Below, one piece after another: positions 33,576 to 41,956 of a stretch of DNA of 64,000 nt. Under the pieces are notes generated by a model. It ran no database searches. It saw only the letters and a list, made by a program, of their open reading frames with translations, and was not told where the DNA came from. This stretch comes from JALORV01 sp963791235 (GTDB lineage: Bacteria > Pseudomonadota > Gammaproteobacteria > Burkholderiales > Burkholderiaceae_F): assembly GCA_963791235.1 (NCBI GenBank), contig CAWBRW010000013.1:124001-188000 (forward strand), read 5' to 3'. Every line of letters starts with the position of its first letter. The first letter of the stretch is position 1. The position numbers were made by a program, and so were the translations under genes.

Positions 33576-34655
33576 ATGGCAGCAAAAGCACTCAAACTCT
33601 GCGCGCTCGCACTCGCGGCGATCACGGCGCCTATCGCACTGGCCCAGCAGGCGTCCGAAGTCGTCGTTTATGGACCGGCGCCCAAGCCCGTTCCGGTTCC
33701 GGGTGCCAAGCCGGTTGCCACGCCCTCGTTCGATGCACTCAAGGGCGACGGCCTGTACTACTTTCAGGGTGCCAAGGTCTCGAACATGCGCATCGCTGGC
33801 GCCGCCGGCGAAGGCAACCGCTACCCGATCGCCGAAACGAGCTCCGACTCCAACCAGACCACGTTGAACGGCAACATCGACGTCGCGCACGCAGTACTCA
33901 ATGGCGAGCGCCGCGCACTGGGCCGACCGAACTTTGCGATCCCGGCAAACGACGGTACGGTGTATATCGTCTACGCCGGCCAGGCGCCGCTGCGCATGGC
34001 CGTGACGCTGCAGGGCTACGACGTCTCGGAAATGCCGATCTCGCTGTTTCTGCGTACGCCGGACAACTATCCGAAGCAGGAAGCAGCCCGGGCGGGCAGC
34101 GCACGCTTCCCGAAGGGCTCAGTGGCCTACCTGGCGACCGCGCGCTTCTTCGATGACGTGCTGATGCTGCCGCGCCGCGAGTCTTTCACGGGCGCCACCG
34201 ACACGGCGCAGTTCGTCGGCAACTTCTCCAAGCAGATTCCCTACTGCCTGGCCTACGAGGACCGGCAGGGGGCCAATCCGTACGCCATGTTCTTCAAGCG
34301 GACCGGTGCGGCGAAGAAGGGCGAAGTCGCCCTGTATCCTGCCAAGACGGGCACGCTCTTCTGCGACAAGGCCGCCGACAAGGTGCTGGCGCAAGGCGAG
34401 TGGGAAGAACGCACCGTGGCCGGTACCAAGGCAGTGGTGCTTTCCTTCCCGGCAAACGTCGACCCGCTCGATACCGGCGTGTCGCAGGTCGAGCGCGAAT
34501 CGGCACGCATCGCCTTCGTCGAGCCATCCAAGGGCTTGCCCGGGGTCCGTCCAGGCAAGCTGTATCAGGCCGGCGCCAGCGTCTACGACTACCAGTACCG
34601 CTTCAACAAGACGGCCGCCGACGCGGTTCGCACGGCCATCGGCGCGGCACAGTAG
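33576..34655 (+). CDS. Exported protein of unknown function (359 aa)
   Basis: A Sec signal (MAAKALKLCALALAAITAPIALAQ) precedes a soluble, beta-rich protein with low cysteine content (QIPYCLAYED, GTLFCDKAAD). No catalytic motif or known domain is recognised. The AGGGAGATCTTC ribosome site fixes ATG 33576. A strong terminator follows, so it is a separate transcription unit. Confidence 0.7.
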   Translation: MAAKALKLCALALAAITAPIALAQQASEVVVYGPAPKPVPVPGAKPVATPSFDALKGDGLYYFQGAKVSNMRIAGAAGEGNRYPIAETSSDSNQTTLNGNIDVAHAVLNGERRALGRPNFAIPANDGTVYIVYAGQAPLRMAVTLQGYDVSEMPISLFLRTPDNYPKQEAARAGSARFPKGSVAYLATARFFDDVLMLPRRESFTGATDTAQFVGNFSKQIPYCLAYEDRQGANPYAMFFKRTGAAKKGEVALYPAKTGTLFCDKAADKVLAQGEWEERTVAGTKAVVLSFPANVDPLDTGVSQVERESARIAFVEPSKGLPGVRPGKLYQAGASVYDYQYRFNKTAADAVRTAIGAAQ

Positions 34656-34674
34656 CGCCATCCAGTCAATTGAG

Positions 34675-34711
34675 GCCGTCATCGCGGACACTCCGCGATG
34701 ACGGCTTTTTT
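34675..34711 (+). terminator. Strong rho-independent terminator
   Basis: Perfect 14-bp stem GCCGTCATCGCGGA / TCCGCGATGACGGC with a 3-base loop and TTTTTT. It ends the exported-protein gene, 22 bases before the first DUF4124 gene. Confidence 0.93.
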
Positions 34712-34733
34712 GTTGCTTGGCTAGACTTGCGCG

Positions 34734-35189
34734 ATGAAGCGATCGACCGTTCTCCCTGCCCTGCCCCTGGCGGTCGTGCTCTGCAGTTCCTCCGTTGCAC
34801 AGCAGATCCAGCGCTGCGAGGACACGCGTGGCAGGATCACTTACTCGAACGCGGACTGTCCGGAAGGCACCAGGCCGGTCCGATCGGTGCAGTCGGCGCC
34901 GGCCCCTTCAGCTGAAGACATGCAGTCCGCGCGTGACAAGGCAGAGCGTGATGCGCAAACGGCCAAGCAACTATCCGACCAGAGGCGCTCGCAGCAGGCG
35001 GCCACGGCGCAGCACAATGAGCAGCAGCGCAAGGCCGACTGCGCTTACCTGCAGGGCGAGATTCAGTCGCTGCAGCGGATGCGCAACATGCTGGTGAATC
35101 GACCCTATTACTCGCTCGATGACCTCAACACGATGGACCAGCACGCGATGAAGCTGACGGCGGATTACCGCCGCGTATGCGGATCATGA
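34734..35189 (+). CDS. DUF4124 exported protein (first copy)
   Basis: 151 residues: signal peptide ending SSVAQ, a DUF4124 motif (RCEDTRGRITYSNADCPEGT) and a charged, probably coiled tail (EDMQSARDKAERDAQTAKQL). DUF4124 proteins are common exported proteins of Proteobacteria with unknown role. Tandem with a paralogue sharing the same layout; the two genes overlap by 4 bases. Confidence 0.85.
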   Translation: MKRSTVLPALPLAVVLCSSSVAQQIQRCEDTRGRITYSNADCPEGTRPVRSVQSAPAPSAEDMQSARDKAERDAQTAKQLSDQRRSQQAATAQHNEQQRKADCAYLQGEIQSLQRMRNMLVNRPYYSLDDLNTMDQHAMKLTADYRRVCGS

Positions 35190-35686
35190 GCGGCGCGAGT
35201 CGCACACCGTCCCTGGCGCTGCGCGGCCTTGCCGTGCTGGGCCTGCTCGTAGCGACACTGTCCCCTGCTGCCTCGGCGCAGACGGTCCAGCGTTGCGAGT
35301 CACGCGACGGCAAGGTCACCTACTCGAACACCAAGTGCCCGGAGGGGACTTCGGCGGTCCGCTCGGTCAACACCTCCCCGCCAGTGGCGATCGATGAACA
35401 GAAGGCGGCGAAAGAGCGCGCCAAGCGCGACGCCGCGGAGGCCAAGTCCCTCGACCAGTCGCGCCAGAAGGAAGAGGCGAAGGTCGAGCGCGCAGCGGCG
35501 GACCAGAAGAAGGCCGAGGACAAGGAGCGACAGCGTTGCGATCAGGCTCGTCGCGACCTGGAGCGCGCGCGCACCGCTCGCGCAAGCCTCATGCAGCAGA
35601 GTGCGGCCACCATCGAGGAAGTGCAGAAAACCGACAAGGAACTGAGCCGCCGCGAGGCGGAGGCCGACAAGGCCTGCCAGGGATGA
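35186..35686 (+). CDS. DUF4124 exported protein (second copy)
   Basis: 166 residues with a signal peptide (ending AASAQ), DUF4124 motif RCESRDGKVTYSNTKCPEGT, and a long Lys/Glu/Arg-rich stretch predicted to be a coiled coil. I use the ATG at 35186 because it overlaps the previous TGA (ATGA); an in-frame ATG three codons earlier is possible. It shares RC(E)...TYSN.(D/K)CPEGT...VRSV with its neighbour, showing a tandem duplication. Confidence 0.85.
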   Translation: MSGASRTPSLALRGLAVLGLLVATLSPAASAQTVQRCESRDGKVTYSNTKCPEGTSAVRSVNTSPPVAIDEQKAAKERAKRDAAEAKSLDQSRQKEEAKVERAAADQKKAEDKERQRCDQARRDLERARTARASLMQQSAATIEEVQKTDKELSRREAEADKACQG

Positions 35687-35695
35687 GCCCGGCAC

Positions 35696-36724
35696 TCAGG
35701 CGGCAGCGCGCAGTGGCGGTTCCACGTTCTGCAGCGCCAGCGCGAGGATTCCGGCTCCGGCTGATTCGAGCTGATCCGCGTCGCTGAGCTGTCGACGCCA
35801 GCGCCGGGCGCCGCGCATCCCCTGGTACAGCCCCAGCATGTGACGCACGACGTGTCGGGCTGCGGTTCCCGCACTGCACTCGCGCTCCAGGTACCTCGAC
35901 ATCTGCATCACGGTGTCCGCGCGGCTGGGAGCGGGCCCCGCATCGCCGAAAACAACGGAATCCACCCGCGCGAGCAGGTAGGGGTCGTGGTACGCGGCGC
36001 GGCCCAGCATCACGCCGTCCAGCCCCTGGGACTGCTGCATAGCCTCGTCGAGTGTCCCGACTCCGCCGTTCAGCACGAAGCGGGCGGCCGGGAAATCGCG
36101 CTTGAGTCGACGCACGATGTCATAGCGCAACGGTGGAACCTCGCGGTTCTCGCGGGGGCTCAGTCCTTTGAGCCAAGCATTGCGCGCATGCACGATGAAC
36201 ACCTCGCATCCTGCCCCCTGCAAGGTTCCGACGAAATCGCGCACCAGGCCGTAGTCCTCGACGCGATCGATGCCGATGCGATGCTTGACCGTCACCGGGA
36301 TCGCCACGACGTCACGCATCGCCTTGACGCAGTCGGCGACAAGAGTGGGCTCCGCCATCAGGCACGCACCAAAGGCGCCGTGCTGCACGCGCTCGGAAGG
36401 GCAGCCGCAGTTGAGATTGATCTCGTCGTAGCCCGCACCTTCGCCCAGGCGCGCCGCCTGCGCCAGCTCCTCCGGTTCGCTGCCGCCCAGCTGCAGCGCG
36501 ACGGGGTGCTCGGATGGATCGAAGCTCAGGTGGCGCTCTGCATCACCCCTCAGCAGCGCACCGGTCGTCACCATCTCCGTATAAAGCCGCGCGTGACGCG
36601 ACAGCAGCCGGTGAAAGTAACGGCAATGCCGGTCAGTCCAGTCCATCATCGGCGCGACGCAGAAGCGCCAGCGCGCGTCTGCGCTGTCCGGGGCTGGCGG
36701 CTGACCTAGAGCTTGAGGATCCAC
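35696..36724 (-). CDS. dusA: tRNA-dihydrouridine synthase A
   Basis: FMN enzyme that reduces uridine 20/20a in the tRNA D-loop. 342 residues; DusA motifs are CVAPMMDWTDRHCRYFHRLL, YTEMVTTGALLRGD, LNCGCPSERVQHGAFGACLM (catalytic Cys), and VKHRIGIDRVEDYGLVRDFV. The frame has no ATG before the conserved start, so I use GTG 36722-36724, overlapping the DUF2788 gene's 3' end by 19 bases. It belongs to a minus-strand set with DUF2788 and DUF2189. Confidence 0.92.
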   Translation of the reverse strand: MDPQALGQPPAPDSADARWRFCVAPMMDWTDRHCRYFHRLLSRHARLYTEMVTTGALLRGDAERHLSFDPSEHPVALQLGGSEPEELAQAARLGEGAGYDEINLNCGCPSERVQHGAFGACLMAEPTLVADCVKAMRDVVAIPVTVKHRIGIDRVEDYGLVRDFVGTLQGAGCEVFIVHARNAWLKGLSPRENREVPPLRYDIVRRLKRDFPAARFVLNGGVGTLDEAMQQSQGLDGVMLGRAAYHDPYLLARVDSVVFGDAGPAPSRADTVMQMSRYLERECSAGTAARHVVRHMLGLYQGMRGARRWRRQLSDADQLESAGAGILALALQNVEPPLRAAA

Positions 36725-36927
36725 TGGATCACCGACTTGGCCACGAACCCGAGAATGCCGAAGGCCAGCACGAAGAACAGCACGAACGTGCCGAAGCGAC
36801 CCGCCTTGGACTCGATCGCAAGTTTCCAGATGATGAAGAGCATTAACGCAATGAAGCCACCGATGCCCCAGGTCATCCCCAGCTCGGTGATGCGTTCCTC
36901 GGTGAGGCCGAAAAGCGTCCCTTCCAT
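36706..36927 (-). CDS. DUF2788 small membrane protein
   Basis: 73 residues with two transmembrane helices (WGIGGFIALMLFIIWKLAI, FGTFVLFFVLAFGILGFVA). It matches DUF2788 proteins, which have no known function. The ATG at 36925-36927 overlaps the upstream TGA (TGATG); a GTG one codon before is an alternative. Confidence 0.85.
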   Translation of the reverse strand: MEGTLFGLTEERITELGMTWGIGGFIALMLFIIWKLAIESKAGRFGTFVLFFVLAFGILGFVAKSVIQWILKL

Positions 36928-37715
36928 CACGGGTTACGCAGTGGCGCGCCTTCCGCATCCACCAGGTCGCGATAGGCATGCCAGCTCGCGTGGCCGAGCA
37001 CCGGAACCGTCACGAGGAAACCGAGCATCGCGGTGGCGAGTGACAGCGAGGTCGCAACGAGGATCACGAGGGCCCAGAGCAGCATGGCGACCGGGTTCTC
37101 GCCGACGGCTCGTGCGCTGGTGAGCAGCGCCTGGCGCAATCCGACTTTTCTGCCCAGCAACAGTGGCGGCGAAACCGCCGTCAGTGAAAAGACGATCGCC
37201 ACCCCCAGTCCGCCGAGAATGGCCCACAGCGTGAACAGCAGATCGCCCTGCTCGACAACCGCGTAGCGCAGGAACTCGACCGGGCCTCGCAGCGGCGCCG
37301 GCGCGAACAACGTGAAGAGCAGCGCAGAGGCGGCCACCCATAGCGTGCCGAGCACCGCGAGCAGCATGCCCAGCTGCACCAGCGGCCGCGTTCCGCGGCG
37401 CCACGCCGCGACCGCATCACCCAGCCCGGCGCGCTCGCCGCGCGCCAGCAACCGACTGATTTCGTAGAGACCGGTCACAAGGACGGGGCCGACAATCACG
37501 AATCCCGAAAATGCCCCCGGTGCCACCCACCCGTAGCGCAGCGACACCAGCAGCACGACCCAGCCACCGAGCGCGACGAACGCCCCGTGCACCAGCCCCG
37601 CCAGGGGGCTGCGCGTGAAGTCACGCCATCCCAGCGCGAGCCACGTCAGCGGCCGCGAGGGTGCCACATGCCGCACCGGCAGCGGTGCATCGTTCACGGC
37701 GGCGGAAGTCTCCAT
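36927..37715 (-). CDS. DUF2189 integral membrane protein
   Basis: 262 residues with six or so hydrophobic segments (LVHGAFVALGGWVVLLVSLR, FSGFVIVGPVLVTGLYEISR, LVQLGMLLAVLGTLWVAASA and others). It fits DUF2189, a family often next to cytochrome oxidase or DUF2788 genes; role unknown. First gene of the DUF2189-DUF2788-dusA overlap chain. Confidence 0.85.
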   Translation of the reverse strand: METSAAVNDAPLPVRHVAPSRPLTWLALGWRDFTRSPLAGLVHGAFVALGGWVVLLVSLRYGWVAPGAFSGFVIVGPVLVTGLYEISRLLARGERAGLGDAVAAWRRGTRPLVQLGMLLAVLGTLWVAASALLFTLFAPAPLRGPVEFLRYAVVEQGDLLFTLWAILGGLGVAIVFSLTAVSPPLLLGRKVGLRQALLTSARAVGENPVAMLLWALVILVATSLSLATAMLGFLVTVPVLGHASWHAYRDLVDAEGAPLRNP

Positions 37716-37740
37716 GGGGAGGCAATTATCGCGCGCGCAT

Positions 37741-38646
37741 TCAGCCGACTCGCGCTCGCGTCAGGCCGCGGTCGCGCGCAGCAGCCAGTTCGTTCAGGAT
37801 CAGCGCGCCCAGCACCAGCGCTCCGCCGAAGACGGTCGTCCCGGCAGGCACTTCGCCCGCGCCCAGCCAGGCCCATAGCGGACCCAGCAGCACTTCCAGC
37901 AGCGCCAGCAGCGCGAGTTCTGTTGCCGACAGATGACGCGCCGCAACCACCAGAAGCATGCACGGCAGGCCCAGCTGAAAGAAGCCGAGCACCGCCAGCA
38001 GTGCGACGTCGCGCGGCAACGCGATCAGCGGCAGGGCAAAGGGCAGCATCAGCGCAGCCGAGATCACTCCGCCGAGGTACACCGCGGGGATCAGGTCGAC
38101 CGACTGGCCCCGCTTCTTCAGCACGACGAAATTGATCGCCGAGGCGAGCGGCGCGCCGAAAGCGATCAGCATGCCGAGCAGGCTGGTCGGCGATTCGATA
38201 CGCAGGCCCCCGGCGAACATCCAGACGATGCCTGCCATCGCAATCGCGATCGCCAGCCAGGTGCGCAGCGCGATTGGCGCCTTCAGCACTGCCCGCGCCA
38301 GGATCGCCGTGATCAGCGGCGCGACCGCCAGCACGATCAGTGTGTTCGCAGTCGAAGTCAGCGTCAGCGCCAGCATGAAGCAGATGAACATCGTCGCCCA
38401 CATGCATCCCGACAGCAGTCCCGGCCAGCCGGCACGGGTCAGCGCACCGATGAAGTCACGCCGCACCAGCAGCAGGTAGCCACCGACGAACACCGCCGCA
38501 AACAGGCTGCGCCAGAACGTGATCTCGAATCGCCCCTGCGCCTGCAGCTCCGGTGAGAGATTGCGCGTCACCACGCCCGCGATGCTCCATAAGAGCGGCG
38601 CGATAACCATGAGGATCAGCGCGCGGCGGTGAGCAAGATCAGCCAT
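37741..38646 (-). CDS. EamA/DMT-family transporter
   Basis: 301 residues, ten transmembrane helices in two EamA repeats (first from LILMVIAPLLWSIAGVVTR, second from SLLGMLIAFGAPLASAINFV), typical of drug/metabolite transporters that export amino acids or metabolites. Substrate not predictable. ATG start; monocistronic. Confidence 0.9.
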   Translation of the reverse strand: MADLAHRRALILMVIAPLLWSIAGVVTRNLSPELQAQGRFEITFWRSLFAAVFVGGYLLLVRRDFIGALTRAGWPGLLSGCMWATMFICFMLALTLTSTANTLIVLAVAPLITAILARAVLKAPIALRTWLAIAIAMAGIVWMFAGGLRIESPTSLLGMLIAFGAPLASAINFVVLKKRGQSVDLIPAVYLGGVISAALMLPFALPLIALPRDVALLAVLGFFQLGLPCMLLVVAARHLSATELALLALLEVLLGPLWAWLGAGEVPAGTTVFGGALVLGALILNELAAARDRGLTRARVG

Positions 38647-38663
38647 GCGAGGTGGTTTGAGTC

Positions 38664-38684
38664 CCCTCCCTCGCGGAGGGAGGG
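38664..38684. repeat. Perfect GC-rich hairpin between typA and the EamA gene
   Basis: CCCTCCCTC / GAGGGAGGG, a 9-bp perfect inverted repeat with loop GCG, in the typA 3' flank. No T-run on either strand. It could be a short extragenic palindrome or a weak terminator. Confidence 0.5.
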
Positions 38685-38747
38685 CGGAGGGCGGGAGCCT
38701 TTGAATGTTCGAAGAACGGAAGCGGGCCAGCGCGAGCCGCTACGCGG

Positions 38748-40580
38748 CTACGCGGCTTCGCGCTGCGCGCGCTTACGTTCGTGCTCCTTCAGGTAACGCT
38801 TCCTGAGCCGGATGCTCTGCGGCGTGATCTCGACCAGTTCGTCATCGGCGATGAACTCGACCGCCGACTCGAGCGTCAGTTGGATCGGCGGCACCAGGTC
38901 AATGTGCTCGTCCTTGCCGGAGGCGCGCACGTTCGTCAGCTTCTTCTCGCGCACCGGGTTGACGACAAGGTCGTTGTCACGCGAGTGGATGCCGATGATC
39001 ATGCCTTCGTAGAGCTTGTCGCCGGGGCTGACGAACATGCGCCCGCGCTCCTGCAGCTTCCACAGCGCGTAGGCAACAGCTTCGCCATCGTCCTGGCTGA
39101 CCAGCACGCCGTTGCGACGCTCGCCGACCTCACCCGCGCGTACCGGTCCGTAGTCGTCGAACACATGGCTCATCAGCCCGGTGCCACGTGTCAGCGTCAT
39201 GAATTCGCCCTGGAAGCCGATCAGTCCGCGCGCCGGAATCCGGTATTCGAGCCGTACGCGGCCCTTGCCGTCGGGCTGCATGTCCTGCAGGTCGCCCTTG
39301 CGGCGGCCCAGCTCCTCCATGATCGCGCCCTGGTTTACCTCCTCGATGTCGACCGTCAGCATCTCGAACGGCTCGAGCTTCTCGCCGTCGACTTCCTTGA
39401 ACAGCACGCGCGGCCGCGACACCGCCATCTCGTAACCCTCGCGGCGCATGTTCTCGAGCAGGATCGTCAGGTGCAATTCACCGCGGCCAGCCACTTCAAA
39501 GATCTGTTCGTCGTCGGTCTCCTTCATGCGCATTGCGACGTTCGACTTCAGCTCGCGTTCGAGCCGCTCGCGCAGCTGGCGGCTGGTCACGTACTTGCCT
39601 TCGCGCCCGGCCAGCGGCGACGTGTTGACCTGGAAGTTCATCACCAGCGTCGGCTCGTCGACCTTCAGCAGCGGCAGCGCATCGGGTGCGTCGACCGGTG
39701 TCAGCGTGCAGCCGATGCCGATGTCGTCGATGCCGTTGATGAGCACGATGTCGCCCGCGATCGCTTCATCGACCAGCCTGCGATCGAGGCCCTCGAAGGT
39801 CAGCACCTGGTTGATCCGGCCCTTGGTGGTCGGCGCGTTCTGTCCGCCTTCGGGGCCGTGCATGACCAGCACTTCCTGGCCGGCGCGCAGCCGCCCACGC
39901 GTGATCCGGCCAATGCCGATCTTGCCGACATAGCTGGAATAGTCGAGCGAGCAGATCTGCAGCTGCAGCGTGCCATCGGCGTCGTCGTCACGCACACGCA
40001 CGTGCGCGAGGATTGCATCGAACAGCGGCCTCAGGTCACCGCTGCGCACGTCAGGGCTCGTTCCGGCATAGCCATTGAGCGCCGAGGCGTAGATGACCGG
40101 GAAATCCAGCTGTTCCTCTGTCGCGCCGAGCTTGTCGAACAGGTCGAAGGTGTGATTCACCACCCACTCGGGCCGGGCGCCAGGCCGGTCGATCTTGTTG
40201 ACGACGACGATCGGCTTCAGCCCCTGCGCCAGGGCCTTGCGCGTGACAAAGCGGGTCTGCGGCATCGGACCCTCGACCGCATCGACGAGCAGCAGCACCC
40301 CGTCGACCATCGACAGCACGCGTTCGACCTCGCCGCCGAAGTCCGCATGGCCCGGTGTGTCGACGATGTTGATGTGGGTGCCTTCGTAGTCGACCGCGCA
40401 GTTCTTCGCGAGGATCGTGATGCCGCGCTCGCGCTCAAGGTCGTTCGAGTCCATGACCCGCTCGGCGACATGCTGGTTTTCGCGGAACGTGCCGGACTGC
40501 TGCAGCAGCTTGTCTACCAGCGTGGTCTTGCCGTGGTCCACGTGGGCAATGATTGCGACGTTGCGCAACTGGCGTTTCAT
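38748..40580 (-). CDS. typA: GTP-binding protein TypA/BipA
   Basis: A translational GTPase that binds the 70S ribosome and aids large-subunit assembly and stress adaptation. 610 residues, normal. G motifs: AHVDHGKTTLVDKLL (G1), RGITILAKNCAV (G2), DTPGHADFGGEVER (G3), VVNKIDRPGARP (G4). The C-terminal domain has GRGELHLTILLENMRREGYE. ATG at 40578-40580 overlaps the truB stop (ATGA). It is the last gene of the rimP-nusA-infB-rbfA-truB-typA string. Confidence 0.97.
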   Translation of the reverse strand: MKRQLRNVAIIAHVDHGKTTLVDKLLQQSGTFRENQHVAERVMDSNDLERERGITILAKNCAVDYEGTHINIVDTPGHADFGGEVERVLSMVDGVLLLVDAVEGPMPQTRFVTRKALAQGLKPIVVVNKIDRPGARPEWVVNHTFDLFDKLGATEEQLDFPVIYASALNGYAGTSPDVRSGDLRPLFDAILAHVRVRDDDADGTLQLQICSLDYSSYVGKIGIGRITRGRLRAGQEVLVMHGPEGGQNAPTTKGRINQVLTFEGLDRRLVDEAIAGDIVLINGIDDIGIGCTLTPVDAPDALPLLKVDEPTLVMNFQVNTSPLAGREGKYVTSRQLRERLERELKSNVAMRMKETDDEQIFEVAGRGELHLTILLENMRREGYEMAVSRPRVLFKEVDGEKLEPFEMLTVDIEEVNQGAIMEELGRRKGDLQDMQPDGKGRVRLEYRIPARGLIGFQGEFMTLTRGTGLMSHVFDDYGPVRAGEVGERRNGVLVSQDDGEAVAYALWKLQERGRMFVSPGDKLYEGMIIGIHSRDNDLVVNPVREKKLTNVRASGKDEHIDLVPPIQLTLESAVEFIADDELVEITPQSIRLRKRYLKEHERKRAQREAA

Positions 40581-41488
40581 GACTTTTCTTTCTCGTTCGA
40601 TAGCAGTCGTTCGGGCGCTACGACGCCCCACTCGCTGACGTTCGCCGTGCCCAGTAATTCGTCGATCCCCGCGTACACTCGTACGCGTGCTCCGCGCGGC
40701 TCGGCGTCCATCGCCAGCCGCTGGCCCTGCCGGAACCGCCCGGCCAGGACATCATCCAGGTCCACCCTCGGCAGTGAGCCGAGCAATTCATCGGCCGGTC
40801 GCAGCGCCGCTCGACGAGCGTCAACAGTCATCTGCTCGAGGTGCTCCAGCGTCACTGCCCCCTCCAGCACGAGCGGTCCGACCCGCGTCCGCCGCAGCGC
40901 TGTCAGATGCGCGCCGCAACCCAACGCCTTGCCGATGTCCTCGGCCAGCACGCGCACGTAGGTGCCCTTGCTGCACTCCACATCGAGCACCAGCGTGTCA
41001 CCCGCCCGCTCCACGTACCGCAGGCTGCGGATGACCACCTGCCGTGGCGCTCGTTCGACCACCACCCCGACACGGGCCAGTGCGTACAGCGGGCGCCCCT
41101 CCCGTTTCAGCGCCGAATGCATCGGTGGCACCTGCTCGATCGTGCCGGCGAAGCGCGACAGCACGGCGCCGATCGTCTCGTCCGAAACATCGACGGCGAC
41201 GGTGTCGATGACCTCGCCTTCGGCGTCGCCGGTCGTCGTCGTGACACCGAGCTTCAGCGTCGCTCGATAGGCCTTGTCGGCTTCGAGCAGGTCGGCCGAG
41301 AACTTCGTCGCTTCACCGAAGGTCAGCGGCAGCAATCCCGTGGCCATCGGATCCAAGGTCCCCGTATGGCCTGCTTTCGCTGCATTCAGCAGGCGCCGCG
41401 CCTTCTGCAGCGCGTGGTTCGAGGACATGCCACCCGGCTTGTCCAGTAACAGCACTCCGTCGACACGTTCGCCGCGCGCCCTGCCCAC
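40577..41488 (-). CDS. truB: tRNA pseudouridine-55 synthase
   Basis: Makes pseudouridine 55 in the T-loop of all elongator tRNAs. 303 residues. Catalytic Asp lies in GHTGTLDPMATGLLP; other motifs are GVLLLDKPGGMSSNHALQ, YRATLKLGVTTTTGDAEGE, and the C-terminal PUA-like GQRLAMDAEPRGARVRVYAG. GTG start at 41488, 15 bases after the rbfA stop. Confidence 0.95.
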   Translation of the reverse strand: MGRARGERVDGVLLLDKPGGMSSNHALQKARRLLNAAKAGHTGTLDPMATGLLPLTFGEATKFSADLLEADKAYRATLKLGVTTTTGDAEGEVIDTVAVDVSDETIGAVLSRFAGTIEQVPPMHSALKREGRPLYALARVGVVVERAPRQVVIRSLRYVERAGDTLVLDVECSKGTYVRVLAEDIGKALGCGAHLTALRRTRVGPLVLEGAVTLEHLEQMTVDARRAALRPADELLGSLPRVDLDDVLAGRFRQGQRLAMDAEPRGARVRVYAGIDELLGTANVSEWGVVAPERLLSNEKEKS

Positions 41489-41503
41489 GGCGTCTCCCAG
41501 GCC

Positions 41504-41863
41504 TCAGCGGCCCTGGCCGCGGTTCGCCTCATCGATCAGCCGGTCGATCTCGATGCCGCGCTCGACCGACTCGTCATGAACGAACACCAGGTGCGGGATC
41601 GTGTGGATCGAAAGACGCTTGAACAGCAGCGAGTGGAAATACCCGGCCTTCTCGGTCAGCACCCGCTGCGCCGCCTCGACCGGCGCGCCGATCGTCGTGA
41701 AGTACACCTTGGCGTGCGCGTAGTCCGGTGACACCTCGACTCCCGTCAATGTCACCAGCCCGGCCCGCTCGGTCGGCACCTCGCGCTGGATCATTTCCGC
41801 GAGATCCCGCTGGATCTGGTCGGCGATCCGCAGCCCGCGCCCCGGCTTCCTGGTTGGTTTCAT
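41504..41863 (-). CDS. rbfA: Ribosome-binding factor A
   Basis: KH-fold protein that binds the 30S subunit and helps process the 16S 5' end and cold growth. 119 residues from the ATG at 41863 (MKPTRKPGRGLRIADQIQRD); family motifs are LVTLTGVEVSPDYAHAKVYF and HTIPHLVFVHDESVERGIEI. In-frame GTG/TTG codons upstream exist but lie in the hairpin region. Downstream of infB. Confidence 0.94.
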   Translation of the reverse strand: MKPTRKPGRGLRIADQIQRDLAEMIQREVPTERAGLVTLTGVEVSPDYAHAKVYFTTIGAPVEAAQRVLTEKAGYFHSLLFKRLSIHTIPHLVFVHDESVERGIEIDRLIDEANRGQGR

Positions 41864-41876
41864 CAGCAGTTGCACC

Positions 41877-41910
41877 AAAAAGTCCGACTGGCTTCGCCAG
41901 CGAACTTTTT
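41877..41910. terminator. Imperfect hairpin with T-runs between infB and rbfA
   Basis: AAAAAGTCCGACTGGC - TTC - GCCAGCGAACTTTTT, an imperfect inverted repeat with A/T tails on both sides, able to work as a bidirectional terminator or attenuator. It sits 13 bases before the rbfA ATG, so it may set how much rbfA-truB-typA is made. Confidence 0.5.
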
Positions 41911-41920
41911 CAGATCGAAT

Positions 41921-41950
41921 CGGGCGAAAGTAGGTTTGTACTTTCGCCCG
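41921..41950. repeat. Perfect 12-bp inverted repeat between infB and rbfA
   Basis: CGGGCGAAAGTA / TACTTTCGCCCG with loop GGTTTG, 7 bases after the infB stop at 41957. A likely mRNA 3'-end or processing hairpin within the operon. Confidence 0.6.
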
Positions 41951-41956
41951 CCCCGG

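Noticed and set aside
38781..40961. 726-codon plus-strand open frame across typA/truB
   Set aside because: Antisense shadow; both minus-strand genes are conserved core genes.
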